From positions 144,690 through 208,689 of the forward strand of contig DIYJ01000007.1 of the NCBI GenBank assembly GCA_002428995.1: a stretch of DNA of 64,000 nucleotides. The letters run 5' to 3'. The notes beneath the pieces are model-generated. The model saw only the letters and a program-made list of their open reading frames with translations. It did no database searches and was not told the DNA's origin. Numbering within the stretch: position 1 is the first letter of the stretch; every line of letters starts with the position of its first letter. The position numbers and the translations under genes were made by a program. Positions 23,859 to 32,980 of this stretch are shown piece after piece. Origin of the DNA: Flavobacteriales bacterium UBA6057. Its GTDB lineage: Bacteria; Bacteroidota; Bacteroidia; Flavobacteriales_G; Salibacteraceae.

Positions 23859-26203
23859 CAGAATTCAAAACTGTAGGATACGTAAGGAATGATGGGAAAG
23901 AGGCTGACCTGTTTCACGACTCTTCCACCGTCTGCCTCCTCATCGAAGAAGAGGAAAAACGGATTCTTGCGACTGTAGACGTTGTAAGCACCAATGCTCC
24001 AGGTGCGCTTCCAGTGCTTCTTCTGCTTGTGGAAGTTGGCGCCAAAATCAAGGCGATGGTATGAGGCGAGGCGATAGCCGTTTCGCTCATCAATGTGTTC
24101 CACCTCATTGGTGAAGAGGAAGGAGTTTGAGCGGTAGCGCTCGGTGGGGATGCTCACCGCATTCCCCGTTCCATAGACCCAAGTGGCTGCAATATCGAAT
24201 CGGTCGCTGACGTCATAGGCCCATACGATGGAGATATCATGCCTTCTGTCGTAGCGGTAAGGAAAGGTGTTTCCAAAATTCAGTTCATCGAACTGACGCT
24301 GCGTCCAGCTCAGGGTGTAGCCCAGCCATCCGGTCATTTTGCCCACCTTTTTCTGAATGAAGAGTTCTGCACCATATGACCAGCCGCGACCTACCTCAAT
24401 CTGATCTTCCCAATCTCCCTGAGAGGTGAAGAAGCTTGCGCCTTCACTGTATTCGATCAGATTCCGCATGTCTTTGTAATAACCCTCAATGCTGATCTCA
24501 TATTCATCGCGGAAGGTCTGCGCCAGACCCAGAGCCACTTGTTTAGAGTTCTGCGGCTTCACCTTTTCGGTGGAGGGAACCCAAAGGTCTGTGGGAAGCC
24601 CGATCGTAGCGTTGGTAAGCAGGTGGATGAATTGCTGCATTTCCGCATAAGAGGCCTTCAGTGCCAGATTATCCGTGAGTAGGAAACGGCCTGATACCCT
24701 CGGCTGCAAGGAGAAATACTCCACTCCCGAGGGAATGAAACCAGAATAGTGCAGGCCCAAATTCATTTTCAATCGGCTGCCAATCTTGATGTCGTCTTCG
24801 ATGTAAGCATAGAATTCATGCGCATACACCGGCTTTGCTCCAAACGTGGTGTCTATGTTTTCGTTACCGCCAAGGCTGGCATCAAATACATTCACTCCAG
24901 GGATGAAGGTGTGGTAGGTTTCACTCACTCCAAACTTGATGTAGTGGTTTGGACTGGGGATGTAGTCGAAGTCCACGCGCCCGGCCCAATCATAAATGCC
25001 CGACTGGTATTCAGATGAAAGATCCTCGTCAAAATCCGGGTTCGGAGGGTTGCTGACAGACAGAAAGCTTTGACCTACCAAAAAGTCGTATCGACTGTAG
25101 GTACCTGTCACGTTCATGAACAGCTTCTTGCTGATCACGCGGTTGTAGCGGAGAGCCGTTGTAATGTTTCCCCATTGAAGCTCGGCCTCTGTTTCGTCTG
25201 TTATCCCCGGACTGTTTTGATTCAACTGAAAGTAGAACCGGTCATCTCCGGTGTATGTACTCAGATAAAGTCGGTCTTTGTCTGAAATCTTCCAGTTGAC
25301 CTTTCCATTCAGGTCGTAGAAATAGTATCCGGCCACACCGTCATCGCCCTGGGAGCGAAATGACTGACGAATGAGCGGACGTGCCAGAAAGTCGATGTAG
25401 GTGCGTCTCCCGGAAACCACAAAAGACACCTTGTCTTTGACAATGGGGCCTTCAAGTGTAAGCTTGGAACTGACCAGGCCGATTGATCCGGAACCATGAA
25501 ACTCGGTCGCGTGGCCTTCTTTCATTCGAATGTCGATCACCGATGAAAGGCGACCGCCATAGTGAGCGGGAAACCCTCCCTTGATCAGCTCCACACTGTT
25601 GATGGCGTCAGAATTGAACACCGAGAAGAAACCAAACAAGTGAGAAGCATTGTAAACCGGAACACCGTCCAGCAAGATCAGGTTTTGATCGGGCCCACCA
25701 CCTCGAACGTACAGCCCGCTGGAGCCTTCGCTCCCACTTTGCACACCGGGCAACAGCTGTATAGCCTTGAGTACATCCCGTTCGCCCAACAGCGGAGGAA
25801 TCTTTTCGATGGCCTTCATCGGCAGGTCAATGGAACTCATCTGGCTTCGCTCCTGAATCTTTTCGACCTTCTCCGCGGTCACCTCAAATTCTGACAACTC
25901 CAGCGAACTCTTGAGCTTGAAGTTGATGGAAGTGTCGGATTGCAAATTGAGTTTCAGCACCCCTTTTTGGAAGCCGACATACGATGCGATGATGGTCACT
26001 TCTCCGGGAGGAAGGGTCAAGCTGTAGAATCCGTATAGGTTGGCACTTGTGCCGTTGAAAGTGGCGGAGTCATAGACGTTGGCTCCAATGAGCCGCTCGC
26101 CTGAACTGGCATCCTCGAGGAAACCGCTGACGGTGTAGCTCTGCGCTGAAATGGAGATGGAAAACAGTAGGGCTAGCGCAGATGCGATCGGAATCTTGAT
26201 CAT
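23858..26203 (-). CDS. TonB-dependent outer-membrane receptor
   Basis: The best start is the ATG at 26203, giving 781 residues with signal peptide MIKIPIASALALLFSISISA; the open frame continues upstream without homology. The order is: carboxypeptidase-regulatory-like domain (about 22-105), plug domain with 'LPGVQSGSEGSSGLYVRGG' and 'NLILLDGVPVYN', then a 22-strand barrel ending 'YVSYSFEF'. It imports a large or scarce ligand using TonB/ExbBD energy. No iron- or glycan-specific neighbour identifies the ligand. It is coupled to the DUF4249 gene and divergent from the UbiA prenyltransferase gene. Confidence 0.93.
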   Translation of the reverse strand: MIKIPIASALALLFSISISAQSYTVSGFLEDASSGERLIGANVYDSATFNGTSANLYGFYSLTLPPGEVTIIASYVGFQKGVLKLNLQSDTSINFKLKSSLELSEFEVTAEKVEKIQERSQMSSIDLPMKAIEKIPPLLGERDVLKAIQLLPGVQSGSEGSSGLYVRGGGPDQNLILLDGVPVYNASHLFGFFSVFNSDAINSVELIKGGFPAHYGGRLSSVIDIRMKEGHATEFHGSGSIGLVSSKLTLEGPIVKDKVSFVVSGRRTYIDFLARPLIRQSFRSQGDDGVAGYYFYDLNGKVNWKISDKDRLYLSTYTGDDRFYFQLNQNSPGITDETEAELQWGNITTALRYNRVISKKLFMNVTGTYSRYDFLVGQSFLSVSNPPNPDFDEDLSSEYQSGIYDWAGRVDFDYIPSPNHYIKFGVSETYHTFIPGVNVFDASLGGNENIDTTFGAKPVYAHEFYAYIEDDIKIGSRLKMNLGLHYSGFIPSGVEYFSLQPRVSGRFLLTDNLALKASYAEMQQFIHLLTNATIGLPTDLWVPSTEKVKPQNSKQVALGLAQTFRDEYEISIEGYYKDMRNLIEYSEGASFFTSQGDWEDQIEVGRGWSYGAELFIQKKVGKMTGWLGYTLSWTQRQFDELNFGNTFPYRYDRRHDISIVWAYDVSDRFDIAATWVYGTGNAVSIPTERYRSNSFLFTNEVEHIDERNGYRLASYHRLDFGANFHKQKKHWKRTWSIGAYNVYSRKNPFFLFFDEEADGGRVVKQVSLFPIIPYVSYSFEF

Positions 26204-26341
26204 AAATTCTTTGAACTGAATTAGTGGAGACTCAATAAAACGCGTTTTGGATGCGTCACTGCTGTAAATGCCAGGATCATGGGTTAACGATACGAATGTT
26301 TGCTCAGTATGTCGTATGAAATCAAATTCTTTGCGGTTGAT

Positions 26342-27292
26342 ATGCTTGACTTTCAAAAGATGCTGCCCTGGCTGCGATTCATGCGGATCGAGAATATCAT
26401 CATGATCGCGCTGCTCATGTTTGTGATTCGGCAAGGTGCGCTGGCGCCTCTTTATGAGCAGCTAGAAACAGGTTTTCGGATGCAACTGTTCGATTTTGCA
26501 CTGCTCGTTCTAGATCTGTGCATTGTAGCAGTGACCGGATATTGGATCAACGATCAGGCGGATCGATCCATCGATGCCATCAATCGGCCGGAACGTATCA
26601 TGGCAAGCGGAAAATTAACCGGGTCAAGCTTCTGGATGCTGTATTCCATAGCTGTAGTGATAGGCGCGATCATTACCGCTCACCTTGCCTGGAAATACGA
26701 TGAATTGGGCTGGACCTGGCTCTATCCATTTTCTGTATTCAGTTTCTGGCTCTATGCCAGATTCCTCAAGAAACAGGGATTGATTGGCAATGCGCTTGTT
26801 TCGTTTTTCATTGCAGCCATTGTCTTCATTGTGCTCATTGCAGAGCCTGCGCTCTTTCAGGTGCTTTACATTGTGGAAGCGCTGGATGTTTTGGGAGCGC
26901 TCCTCTTTTTTGCATTCATTGCCTTCCTGGCCAACCTCGCCCGCGAGTGGGTGAAAGACTGCGAGGATATAGAAGGTGATCAGGCCTTTGGTGTTCGCTC
27001 TTTGCCCATTCTTACCAGCCTGGTTTTTACACAGCGCGCGGCAGCGGTCGCGCTGTTTTTAATCCTCGTATTGGAGGGACTGATGTTCAGACGATTTCAA
27101 AACGCATTGCAGGATTGGGAAGCCCAGCTCTCGTTTGGCATTGTGGGGCTGACCACGCTTCTCATTATCTGGAACGTGCTGAGAAGCTCTGATCAGCGAA
27201 GGTTGCGCCTTGTGAGCAGATCACTGAAGCTTCTAATGGTGCTGGGACTCGTTCAGTTAGTCCTTGTTTCACTAGATCTTGTGGCCGGGTAG
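26342..27292 (+). CDS. UbiA family prenyltransferase
   Basis: About 316 residues from the ATG at 26342; ATG 26309 or TTG 26300 are alternatives adding 11-14 residues. There are eight to nine transmembrane helices. The first Asp-rich motif is in 'NDQADRSIDAINRPERIMAS' and the second is 'DCEDIEGDQAFGVRSLP', both in canonical places. UbiA enzymes attach polyprenyl chains to aromatic or glycerol-phosphate acceptors. The 'NRPERIMASGKL' form resembles the geranylgeranylglycerol-phosphate-type branch common in Bacteroidota, but the acceptor is not certain. Confidence 0.88.
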   Translation: MLDFQKMLPWLRFMRIENIIMIALLMFVIRQGALAPLYEQLETGFRMQLFDFALLVLDLCIVAVTGYWINDQADRSIDAINRPERIMASGKLTGSSFWMLYSIAVVIGAIITAHLAWKYDELGWTWLYPFSVFSFWLYARFLKKQGLIGNALVSFFIAAIVFIVLIAEPALFQVLYIVEALDVLGALLFFAFIAFLANLAREWVKDCEDIEGDQAFGVRSLPILTSLVFTQRAAAVALFLILVLEGLMFRRFQNALQDWEAQLSFGIVGLTTLLIIWNVLRSSDQRRLRLVSRSLKLLMVLGLVQLVLVSLDLVAG

Positions 27293-27337
27293 ATAACTGA
27301 AAAACATTTATTTTCCCGCCTCTAAAAACCTACACCT

Positions 27338-27904
27338 ATGCGCTTACCCTATTTCCTTGCTTTTGTCCTTCTGTTTTCGCTGGCCTCGTGTGGCGGAGGT
27401 GGTTCAGAGGGCTCGGCTGATACAGCCAGTGAAGCGGGGGAACCTGCATCCGAGTTGCCAGAGATTCTGACAAGATCTACCACCACCATCGACCTTTCAG
27501 ATTACTACCTGCCGTTTGAGTTGTACATCCCTGACACCACTCGCGGCTATCCTGAAATCGAAGAGACCTCTTATGGTGAGGTAAGTGTGCATGTAGGGAA
27601 AACATTTCACGTGATCATCGCAGAAGGTGGAGATCTGGCAGTGAAAAAGGAAGATCTGGCCGGTGACCTGCTCTATGATCACGAGATCGTAGAAGAAGGT
27701 GCAGATTACATTCTTTACAAGTCCTCGATCAAAGACTCCTACCTCGATCCTGAATTCCACTTTTATGCTGTGAAGGCAGTTGGAGGAACGACTTATGAAT
27801 TCCACGATTTTGATGACGAAGGCGGTTACGCAGAGACAGTTGCCGGCTTCATGCTTCAGTCTGTTAATCACCTGCAATCAAAAGAAACTCAGCAATCATC
27901 CTGA
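27338..27904 (+). CDS. Putative lipoprotein of unknown function
   Basis: A 188-residue protein with signal MRLPYFLAFVLLFSLASC, a lipobox Cys at 18, then a flexible GGGGSEGSADTASEAGE linker. The mature domain is acidic and predicted mostly beta, and I recognise no family. It sits 45 bases after the prenyltransferase gene, possibly in one transcript. Confidence 0.75.
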   Translation: MRLPYFLAFVLLFSLASCGGGGSEGSADTASEAGEPASELPEILTRSTTTIDLSDYYLPFELYIPDTTRGYPEIEETSYGEVSVHVGKTFHVIIAEGGDLAVKKEDLAGDLLYDHEIVEEGADYILYKSSIKDSYLDPEFHFYAVKAVGGTTYEFHDFDDEGGYAETVAGFMLQSVNHLQSKETQQSS

Positions 27905-27920
27905 CATTGGGTCGGAATGC

Positions 27921-27928
27921 TAAATTTG
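27921..27928 (+). promoter_or_regulatory. -7 box upstream of the small T9SS cargo gene
   Basis: TAAATTTG, an exact TAnnTTTG match. The predicted transcript would start near 27934, almost at the ATG at 27936 and 43 bases before the preferred ATG at 27978. No good -33 box was seen at normal spacing. Confidence 0.35.
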
Positions 27929-27977
27929 TGCGGGCATGAAGATGGAATCGTTGCAAAAAAACATAACACCTCTGAGG

Positions 27978-28772
27978 ATGAATTATCTTTCAGTGATCTT
28001 GTTTTGCCTCCTTAGTTCCGTTTCCATCGCTGGAAACATTGTACTGGAAGGCAACTATCAAGGCAAGAACCTTTACGTAAGAAATCCATTTGCAGGCTCC
28101 GGAGTTGGATTTTGCACGTTTGAAGTGACGGTCAACGGAAGTGTCACGACAGACGAGTGGAACTCCAGCGCTTTTGAAGTAGACCTCTCGGTACACAACC
28201 TGGACATTGGAGATCGTGTGGTAGTTGTTGTGAAGCACAAAGACGACTGTGGTGTTGGTCCCAAGGTGCTGAATCCAGAAGTTCTCAATCCACGCAGCAC
28301 CTTCGAAGTTCAAAGCATCGGAATATCAAATGACGGTGTGCTCAACTGGTCCACTACCGGAGAAACCGGAGTTCTGACTTACGTCATTGAGCAGTATCGC
28401 TGGAACAAATGGGTGTATGTAGGTGAAGTAGAAGGAAAGGGAATTTCCAAAAGCCCTAACAGCTACTCTTTCAAAGTGACTCCTCATTCTGGTGAGAACA
28501 AGTTTCGGGTGAAGCAAGTAGACTACACAGGAGTTCCAAACTACTCCAAGCCCGTAACCTATAACTCAGGCGGAAATGCCATTGCCTTCAATCCTAAGAA
28601 GGTGGAAGACTACATCGACTTCACTTCCGAAACCATGTTTGAAGTCTATGACATTCATGGTAACATCGTGAAGAAAGGCTATTCCAATAAGATTGATGCT
28701 ACCAATCTCAGCAAAGGACTTTACTATCTGAACTTTGACAATCAGACCAGTGAGTTCATGAAAAAGAGATAG
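27978..28772 (+). CDS. Small secreted protein with T9SS-type C-terminal domain
   Basis: About 264 residues from the ATG at 27978, which puts the signal peptide (MNYLSVILFCLLSSVSIAG) at the N-terminus; the ATG at 27936 adds 14 residues. The middle has two beta-rich segments, one resembling fibronectin III ('LNWSTTGETGVLTYVIEQYRW'). The C-terminal ~70 residues ('FEVYDIHGNIVKKGYSNKID...LSKGLYYLNF') are the sorting-domain type, though the PNP motif is absent. It ends in a strong terminator. Confidence 0.75.
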   Translation: MNYLSVILFCLLSSVSIAGNIVLEGNYQGKNLYVRNPFAGSGVGFCTFEVTVNGSVTTDEWNSSAFEVDLSVHNLDIGDRVVVVVKHKDDCGVGPKVLNPEVLNPRSTFEVQSIGISNDGVLNWSTTGETGVLTYVIEQYRWNKWVYVGEVEGKGISKSPNSYSFKVTPHSGENKFRVKQVDYTGVPNYSKPVTYNSGGNAIAFNPKKVEDYIDFTSETMFEVYDIHGNIVKKGYSNKIDATNLSKGLYYLNFDNQTSEFMKKR

Positions 28773-28793
28773 CATACAAGACATTAAGATTTT

Positions 28794-28819
28794 AAACCCC
28801 TCCACTCGAGGGGTTTTTT
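28794..28819 (+). terminator. Intrinsic terminator after the small T9SS cargo gene
   Basis: A perfect stem AAACCCCTC-CACTC-GAGGGGTTT followed by TTT. It lies 22 bases after the stop codon and just before the epimerase gene. Confidence 0.9.
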
Positions 28820-28830
28820 GTTTTACAACC

Positions 28831-29229
28831 ATGAGAAAGATTGAACACCTCGGCATTGCGGTAAAGGACATTGAGCAAGCCAATGAAACCTACTCGAAAC
28901 TCCTTGGAGTTAAGCCCTACAAGCAAGAAGCAGTAGAAAGTGAAGGAGTGAAGACTTCCTTCTTCATGCTCGGTGAATCAAAGATTGAATTGCTCGAAGC
29001 GACCAACGCTGACAGTGCCATCGCCAAATACATCGAAAAAAGAGGAGAGGGCATTCATCACATTGCCATAGATGTAGAGGACATTCAAGCAGAACGTCAG
29101 CGGCTCATTGACGAAGGTTTCCAGCCAATCGGTGATATTAAGGAGGGAGCAGACAATAAACTGATCTGCTTCTTCCATCCCAAGAGCACGAATGGAGTGC
29201 TCACCGAGCTATGCCAGGAGCGCCCCTAA
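28831..29229 (+). CDS. mce: Methylmalonyl-CoA epimerase
   Basis: A 132-residue vicinal-oxygen-chelate enzyme of exact family length. It starts 'KIEHLGIAVKDIEQANETY' (approximately) and includes 'GEGIHHIAIDVEDI' and the C-terminal 'NGVLTELCQ'. His, His and Glu in these blocks are the metal ligands. It epimerises (S)- to (R)-methylmalonyl-CoA between the carboxylase and the mutase. The carboxylase beta subunit at 4520 fits the same route. The 3' end overlaps the convergent HAD gene by 21 bases. Confidence 0.93.
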   Translation: MRKIEHLGIAVKDIEQANETYSKLLGVKPYKQEAVESEGVKTSFFMLGESKIELLEATNADSAIAKYIEKRGEGIHHIAIDVEDIQAERQRLIDEGFQPIGDIKEGADNKLICFFHPKSTNGVLTELCQERP

Positions 29230-29838
29230 CTCCTGTTCCAGATCGTGGATTGATTGCAGGTGAATGGTTTGCAGGCCAAGCTTATTGGCTGAGGCAATGT
29301 GCTGTGGGCTGTCATCAATGAACAGCGTGGAAGACGCTTTTAAGCCCTGTTCCTCCAGGATCAATTGAAACGCCTCAGGGTCAGGCTTTCGCAGGCCGAT
29401 TTCATGGGACAAGTACACCTTGTTGAAATAAGCATCCATGCTGGTAGATCCCGTGCTTTTGCGAAGCACTTCGTTGTAGCACTCCAAGTGAATCTGATTG
29501 GTGTTGCTCAACAGAAATACCGGAAGTTTTGCTTTCACCTGTTGGATGTAGTCCAGTCTTCCTTCCGGAAAATCTAAGATGATGGCGTTCCAGGCATCGG
29601 TCAATTGATCCTCCGAAGCGGAGGGCAAGCTCCTTTTCAGTTCCGCACGGAAATCGTCAGGGCTGATCTGTCCGCACTCAAGCTTGTCAAAGAGTCCCGA
29701 CTGCCTCATCTGACTATACTGCTCATCAAAGTTTTCGTAGCCCAGCGCCTGAAAAGCCTGAACAGTGAGGTTGTAATCTATGTCCAGTACCACACCTCCC
29801 AAATCGAAGATGATCGCACGAATCTCGAGCTTACTCAT
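29209..29838 (-). CDS. HAD family hydrolase (YihX-like phosphatase)
   Basis: A 209-residue HAD-IA protein. Motif I is 'FDLGGVVLDID' (Asp at 12), where the second Asp of the classic DxD is replaced by Gly, as in YihX-like and epoxide-hydrolase-N relatives. Motif II is 'FLLSNTN', and motif IV contains 'TLFIDDSPQHIASA'. It is probably a sugar-phosphate or nucleotide phosphatase. Substrate is unknown. Confidence 0.88.
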   Translation of the reverse strand: MSKLEIRAIIFDLGGVVLDIDYNLTVQAFQALGYENFDEQYSQMRQSGLFDKLECGQISPDDFRAELKRSLPSASEDQLTDAWNAIILDFPEGRLDYIQQVKAKLPVFLLSNTNQIHLECYNEVLRKSTGSTSMDAYFNKVYLSHEIGLRKPDPEAFQLILEEQGLKASSTLFIDDSPQHIASANKLGLQTIHLQSIHDLEQELGALLA

Positions 29839-29993
29839 TTGAATGCCGGAAAGTACGAATGATTACTTTTGCTGCCCTTTTGAAATCAGCCACTCAGTGT
29901 TGGTTACGCCACTCGATGAGAGCAGTTTCAGAAGGGCTGATCTTATTTCTCCTGCACTCTTTTTTGCGCATCGGTGAATGCAGATTGGTTGCT

Positions 29994-30067
29994 GGTCCTA
30001 TAGCTCAGTTGGTTAGAGCACCTGACTCATAATCAGGTGGTCCTTGGTTCGAGCCCAAGTGGGACCA
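29994..30067 (+). tRNA. tRNA with CAU anticodon, probably tRNA-Ile2
   Basis: A 74-base cloverleaf: acceptor GGTCCTA/TGGGACC, D arm AGCTCAGTTGGTTAGAGCA, anticodon stem CCTGA with loop CTCATAA, T arm CTTGG-TTCGAGC-CCAAG, discriminator A, no encoded CCA. Anticodon CAU fits elongator Met or Ile2. The acceptor has C4-G69 and C5-G68, features that in E. coli mark the Ile2 substrate of TilS, so Ile2 is preferred. It is not initiator tRNA, as the anticodon stem lacks three GC pairs. The tilS gene is in this window. Confidence 0.9.
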
Positions 30068-30073
30068 CTTTTG

Positions 30074-30110
30074 AAAAAAGCCTCTGAAGAAGCCTTTCAG
30101 AGGCTTTTTT
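30074..30110 (+). terminator. Intrinsic terminator of the tRNA gene
   Basis: A 15-bp perfect stem AAAAAAGCCTCTGAA/TTCAGAGGCTTTTTT with a 7-base loop, seven bases after the tRNA. It is symmetrical in its A/T tracts and may stop transcription from both sides. Confidence 0.9.
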
Positions 30111-30232
30111 ATGATGCCTTTTTTCGCTCCTCTGGCTTCAGCATTGTTCAGCAATTAACATTTTTTTAGAAAGGCCGTCAAGCGAAATGGCCTCGAGACG
30201 TTTCTAGGGGGAAATGACAAACGTTTCTTGCC

Positions 30233-30769
30233 ATGAAAACCACCATGCTTGCCTCGTTGCCCTTCATGTCCTTTCCAGTATTTGAAGGAATTAATCTCGA
30301 CTTTGGCTTCGGTAAAACCGGAGCAAACTGGAACCTCCATCACGGTTGTATGCTTGGGAAAAACTCTTTTGGTGAAGTAGAACTCAATCGTCAGGCTGTC
30401 AGGCTCTACGGAACTTTGCACTCACAAGATTGCGTTGGCTTTGCTTCGCTGCAAAGCCCATTGAAGGCATTCGATCTGGTAGGGATGGAGCAATTGGTCA
30501 TTCGCTACAGAACCAAAGGTCAACGGCTGTCCATTAGCCTGGAGTCTAACAGTGATTCCAGCCACAAGCTATTCCTGGAGCAGACCGGTGGAAAGTGGAA
30601 GACAGCCAGGTATTTTATTACCCAATTCAAGAAATACAGCCAAGGAAGACTCTCGGGTGGAAGCATCACGGCCGAGGCGTTGGCCAGCGTTGAGCGCATT
30701 GGTTTCAGCATCGCTGATCAAAAAGAAGGCGATTTTGATATCGAGGTGGATTACTTGCGTTTTCACTGA
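30233..30769 (+). CDS. CIA30-like carbohydrate-binding-fold protein
   Basis: A 178-residue protein without a clear signal peptide. The C-terminal part, 'VERIGFSIADQKEGDFDIEV', closely resembles the end of the CIA30 (NDUFAF1) family, a galactose-binding-like beta-sandwich. 'LVIRYRTKGQRLSISLES' is the equivalent middle strand pair. In bacteria CIA30 proteins have no settled role. It lies between the tRNA terminator and the sensor kinase gene, and is probably monocistronic. Confidence 0.7.
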   Translation: MKTTMLASLPFMSFPVFEGINLDFGFGKTGANWNLHHGCMLGKNSFGEVELNRQAVRLYGTLHSQDCVGFASLQSPLKAFDLVGMEQLVIRYRTKGQRLSISLESNSDSSHKLFLEQTGGKWKTARYFITQFKKYSQGRLSGGSITAEALASVERIGFSIADQKEGDFDIEVDYLRFH

Positions 30770-30880
30770 ATGATCATGCGTTTTTGAGGTAGGGCAGGCC
30801 GCATGCACATACTTAAATTCATGTATGCCTTGCGTCAATCTACCCTTGATCGAAGGTGAAAGAATGAGGTTCTTTGCTGT

Positions 30881-32980
30881 TTGCACTTGAATCATTCGAA
30901 TGTGCTGAAGGCTTTTACAAGACCATTCCTCCTTGTGCTGCTGTTCGCTCTTGTTGGGTTTAACCTGGTAAAAGGTCAATCAAATCAGCAAGCCATTGAC
31001 AGTGTCCTTCTGGCGATACCAAAAGCCAATGATTCGATCAAGGTGAACCTCTACCTCGAGTTGGTGGCACTCACCTACCACTCCGATTATTCTCAGGCAC
31101 TGGCTTATTCTCAGAGTGCACTTATGCTCGCCCGGAGCATTGGTTACACCCGGGCCATCGCAGGTTCTTTGATGAATTCCGCTACTATCTACACGCATCA
31201 GGAAAGGTATTCAGAGGCGATCGAACATTATGAACTCGCATTGGATGCGTTCAAAGCGAATAAGGACAGTGTCGGGATTGCGATGTGTTATGGTAACCTC
31301 GCCAGTCTGCATCAGCGCATCGCGGAATGGGGCAAAGCCTTGGACTATGCTAAACAGTCAAGAAGTATAAGCCTGAGCTTTCAAGACTCTGTGGGAGTGG
31401 CTATTTCTTCCGGGACTCTGGGTGCAGTATACAAGAGTCTGGGCTTGCAGGATAGCTCGATACGCTACTACCGTGAGAGTCTTGAACTCTACTTCAAAGT
31501 AGGTCGTGAGAGTGACCGCGCTACCACTCTTGCCAATCTGGGACTCGCTTTTCAGGACCTCGGTAAATATGCGCAGGCCGGAAAGTGCTTTCAGGAAGCT
31601 TTGGAAGTTCACCAAAAGCTTGAGAGGCAAAAGGATATTGCTATGGTTCATCAGTACATTGGTCAGAACGCCTATCGCCAAGAGCTGTGGGATACAGCAG
31701 TCATGCATTTCAACAAGTCGTTGGCTTTCTTTTCTGAGCTTGGTGATCAGCAGGGGCAGGCAAAGTCATTGCACAGCTTTGCCCAGGTTTATGCTGCGCA
31801 AGGCGAATACGAAAAGGCACTGTCGTTTTATCGCGATGCAATTCAGCTGAAACGCCAGCAGCCTAACCAGCAAAGCCTTGCAACCTCGCTCCTCGCCATT
31901 GGGAGCGTCTTTCGCAAGCTTTCGATGGAGGATAGCGCGAGCTTCTACATCGATCGAGCTGTAGACATAGGCAAGGCTGGAGACTACAAAAAGGTATTGC
32001 GAGGAGCTGCCAGGGAAAGGTCTCTGCATCTGCAATCCATAGGCGACTTTGAAGGTGCTTTAAAGCAGGAGGAAATCTACAGCAAGGTAACCGACTCCAT
32101 GATGGGGGCATCCAGCTTTGCATCACTGGAGCAGCTGAGGGCAGATTACAATGCCAACAGAGTTCAGCTGCTGGAGCAGGAGGCTGAGGCGCGGAAGCAG
32201 CTATTAGAGATTGAGCAGAGCGAGAGCAACGTTCAGAAAATGATCATTCTGATCCTTGCGCTTCTACTCGGGCTGTTGGTCATGGTTCTTCTCTGGCGCA
32301 GAATGAGAAGTCGGGTTTTGGCGCGTGAATCGCTGATCAAAGAGCGCGAGATTGGAGTGCTGGCTATGATCGATGCGGATCATCAGGTGCGCGAAAAGGT
32401 TTCCCGCGATTTGCATGATGGTTTGGGACAAGTATTGGCAGGCCTCAAGCTGAGAATGCATGGTCTTTCCAAAAGATTCAAGGTCAACGATCCTGAGGTG
32501 ATCAAGGAAATGGGAATGCTCGACAGGCTCATCGAAAATGCGATTGAGGAGGTACGCACGATTGCCTACCTCATGATTCCTCCGTTGTTGAAAGAGCGCG
32601 GCTTGGTTGCCGCGCTGGAAGAGATGCTCGCAGCGAGCATCGACCAGGAGCAGTTGAAGTACGAGCTATCTACCGTTGGCGATACTTCAAGATTGCCGGA
32701 AGTGGTGGAGCGGAGCCTTTATCGTGTGTGTCAGGAGTTGGTAAGCAACACCATCAAGCATGCCAATGCCACCGCCCTCTGGGTTCAACTGATTCATACC
32801 AAAGAACAGATCTTATTGACCGTAGAGGATAATGGTATTGGTTTCGATTATGATGAATGCCAGGCCAAAGGCTCCGGTTTGCGAAACATGAAGAGCAGGA
32901 TCGAGGCGTTGGGAGGTAAATTGGTAGTAGAGCGTCCCTCCGATCAGGGCCAGGTCACAAAAATCAGAATCCCACTATGA
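30881..32980 (+). CDS. Sensor histidine kinase, TPR/NarL-type
   Basis: About 699 residues if begun at the TTG at 30881; GTG at 30902 is equally possible and gives signal peptide MLKAFTRPFLLVLLFALVGF. Six or more TPR units span roughly residues 40-400 ('YSEAIEHYELALDAFKAN', 'YAQAGKCFQEALEVHQKL'). Then come a coiled coil, one transmembrane helix (454-472), a HisKA_3 domain with 'SRDLHDGLGQVLAGLKLRM' (His 512) and HATPase_c ('VEDNGIGFDYD', 'GSGLRNMKSRIEALGG'). The TPR part is periplasmic and may sense a peptide or envelope state. It is coupled to its response regulator by an ATGA overlap. Confidence 0.92.
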   Translation: MHLNHSNVLKAFTRPFLLVLLFALVGFNLVKGQSNQQAIDSVLLAIPKANDSIKVNLYLELVALTYHSDYSQALAYSQSALMLARSIGYTRAIAGSLMNSATIYTHQERYSEAIEHYELALDAFKANKDSVGIAMCYGNLASLHQRIAEWGKALDYAKQSRSISLSFQDSVGVAISSGTLGAVYKSLGLQDSSIRYYRESLELYFKVGRESDRATTLANLGLAFQDLGKYAQAGKCFQEALEVHQKLERQKDIAMVHQYIGQNAYRQELWDTAVMHFNKSLAFFSELGDQQGQAKSLHSFAQVYAAQGEYEKALSFYRDAIQLKRQQPNQQSLATSLLAIGSVFRKLSMEDSASFYIDRAVDIGKAGDYKKVLRGAARERSLHLQSIGDFEGALKQEEIYSKVTDSMMGASSFASLEQLRADYNANRVQLLEQEAEARKQLLEIEQSESNVQKMIILILALLLGLLVMVLLWRRMRSRVLARESLIKEREIGVLAMIDADHQVREKVSRDLHDGLGQVLAGLKLRMHGLSKRFKVNDPEVIKEMGMLDRLIENAIEEVRTIAYLMIPPLLKERGLVAALEEMLAASIDQEQLKYELSTVGDTSRLPEVVERSLYRVCQELVSNTIKHANATALWVQLIHTKEQILLTVEDNGIGFDYDECQAKGSGLRNMKSRIEALGGKLVVERPSDQGQVTKIRIPL

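Noticed and set aside
26204..26434. 77-residue N-terminal extension of the TonB receptor
   Set aside because: It has no homology pattern, overlaps the divergent prenyltransferase start, and the signal peptide begins at 26203.
29994..30067. Initiator tRNA-Met
   Set aside because: The anticodon stem lacks the three consecutive G-C pairs of initiator tRNA and the first base pair is a normal G-C.
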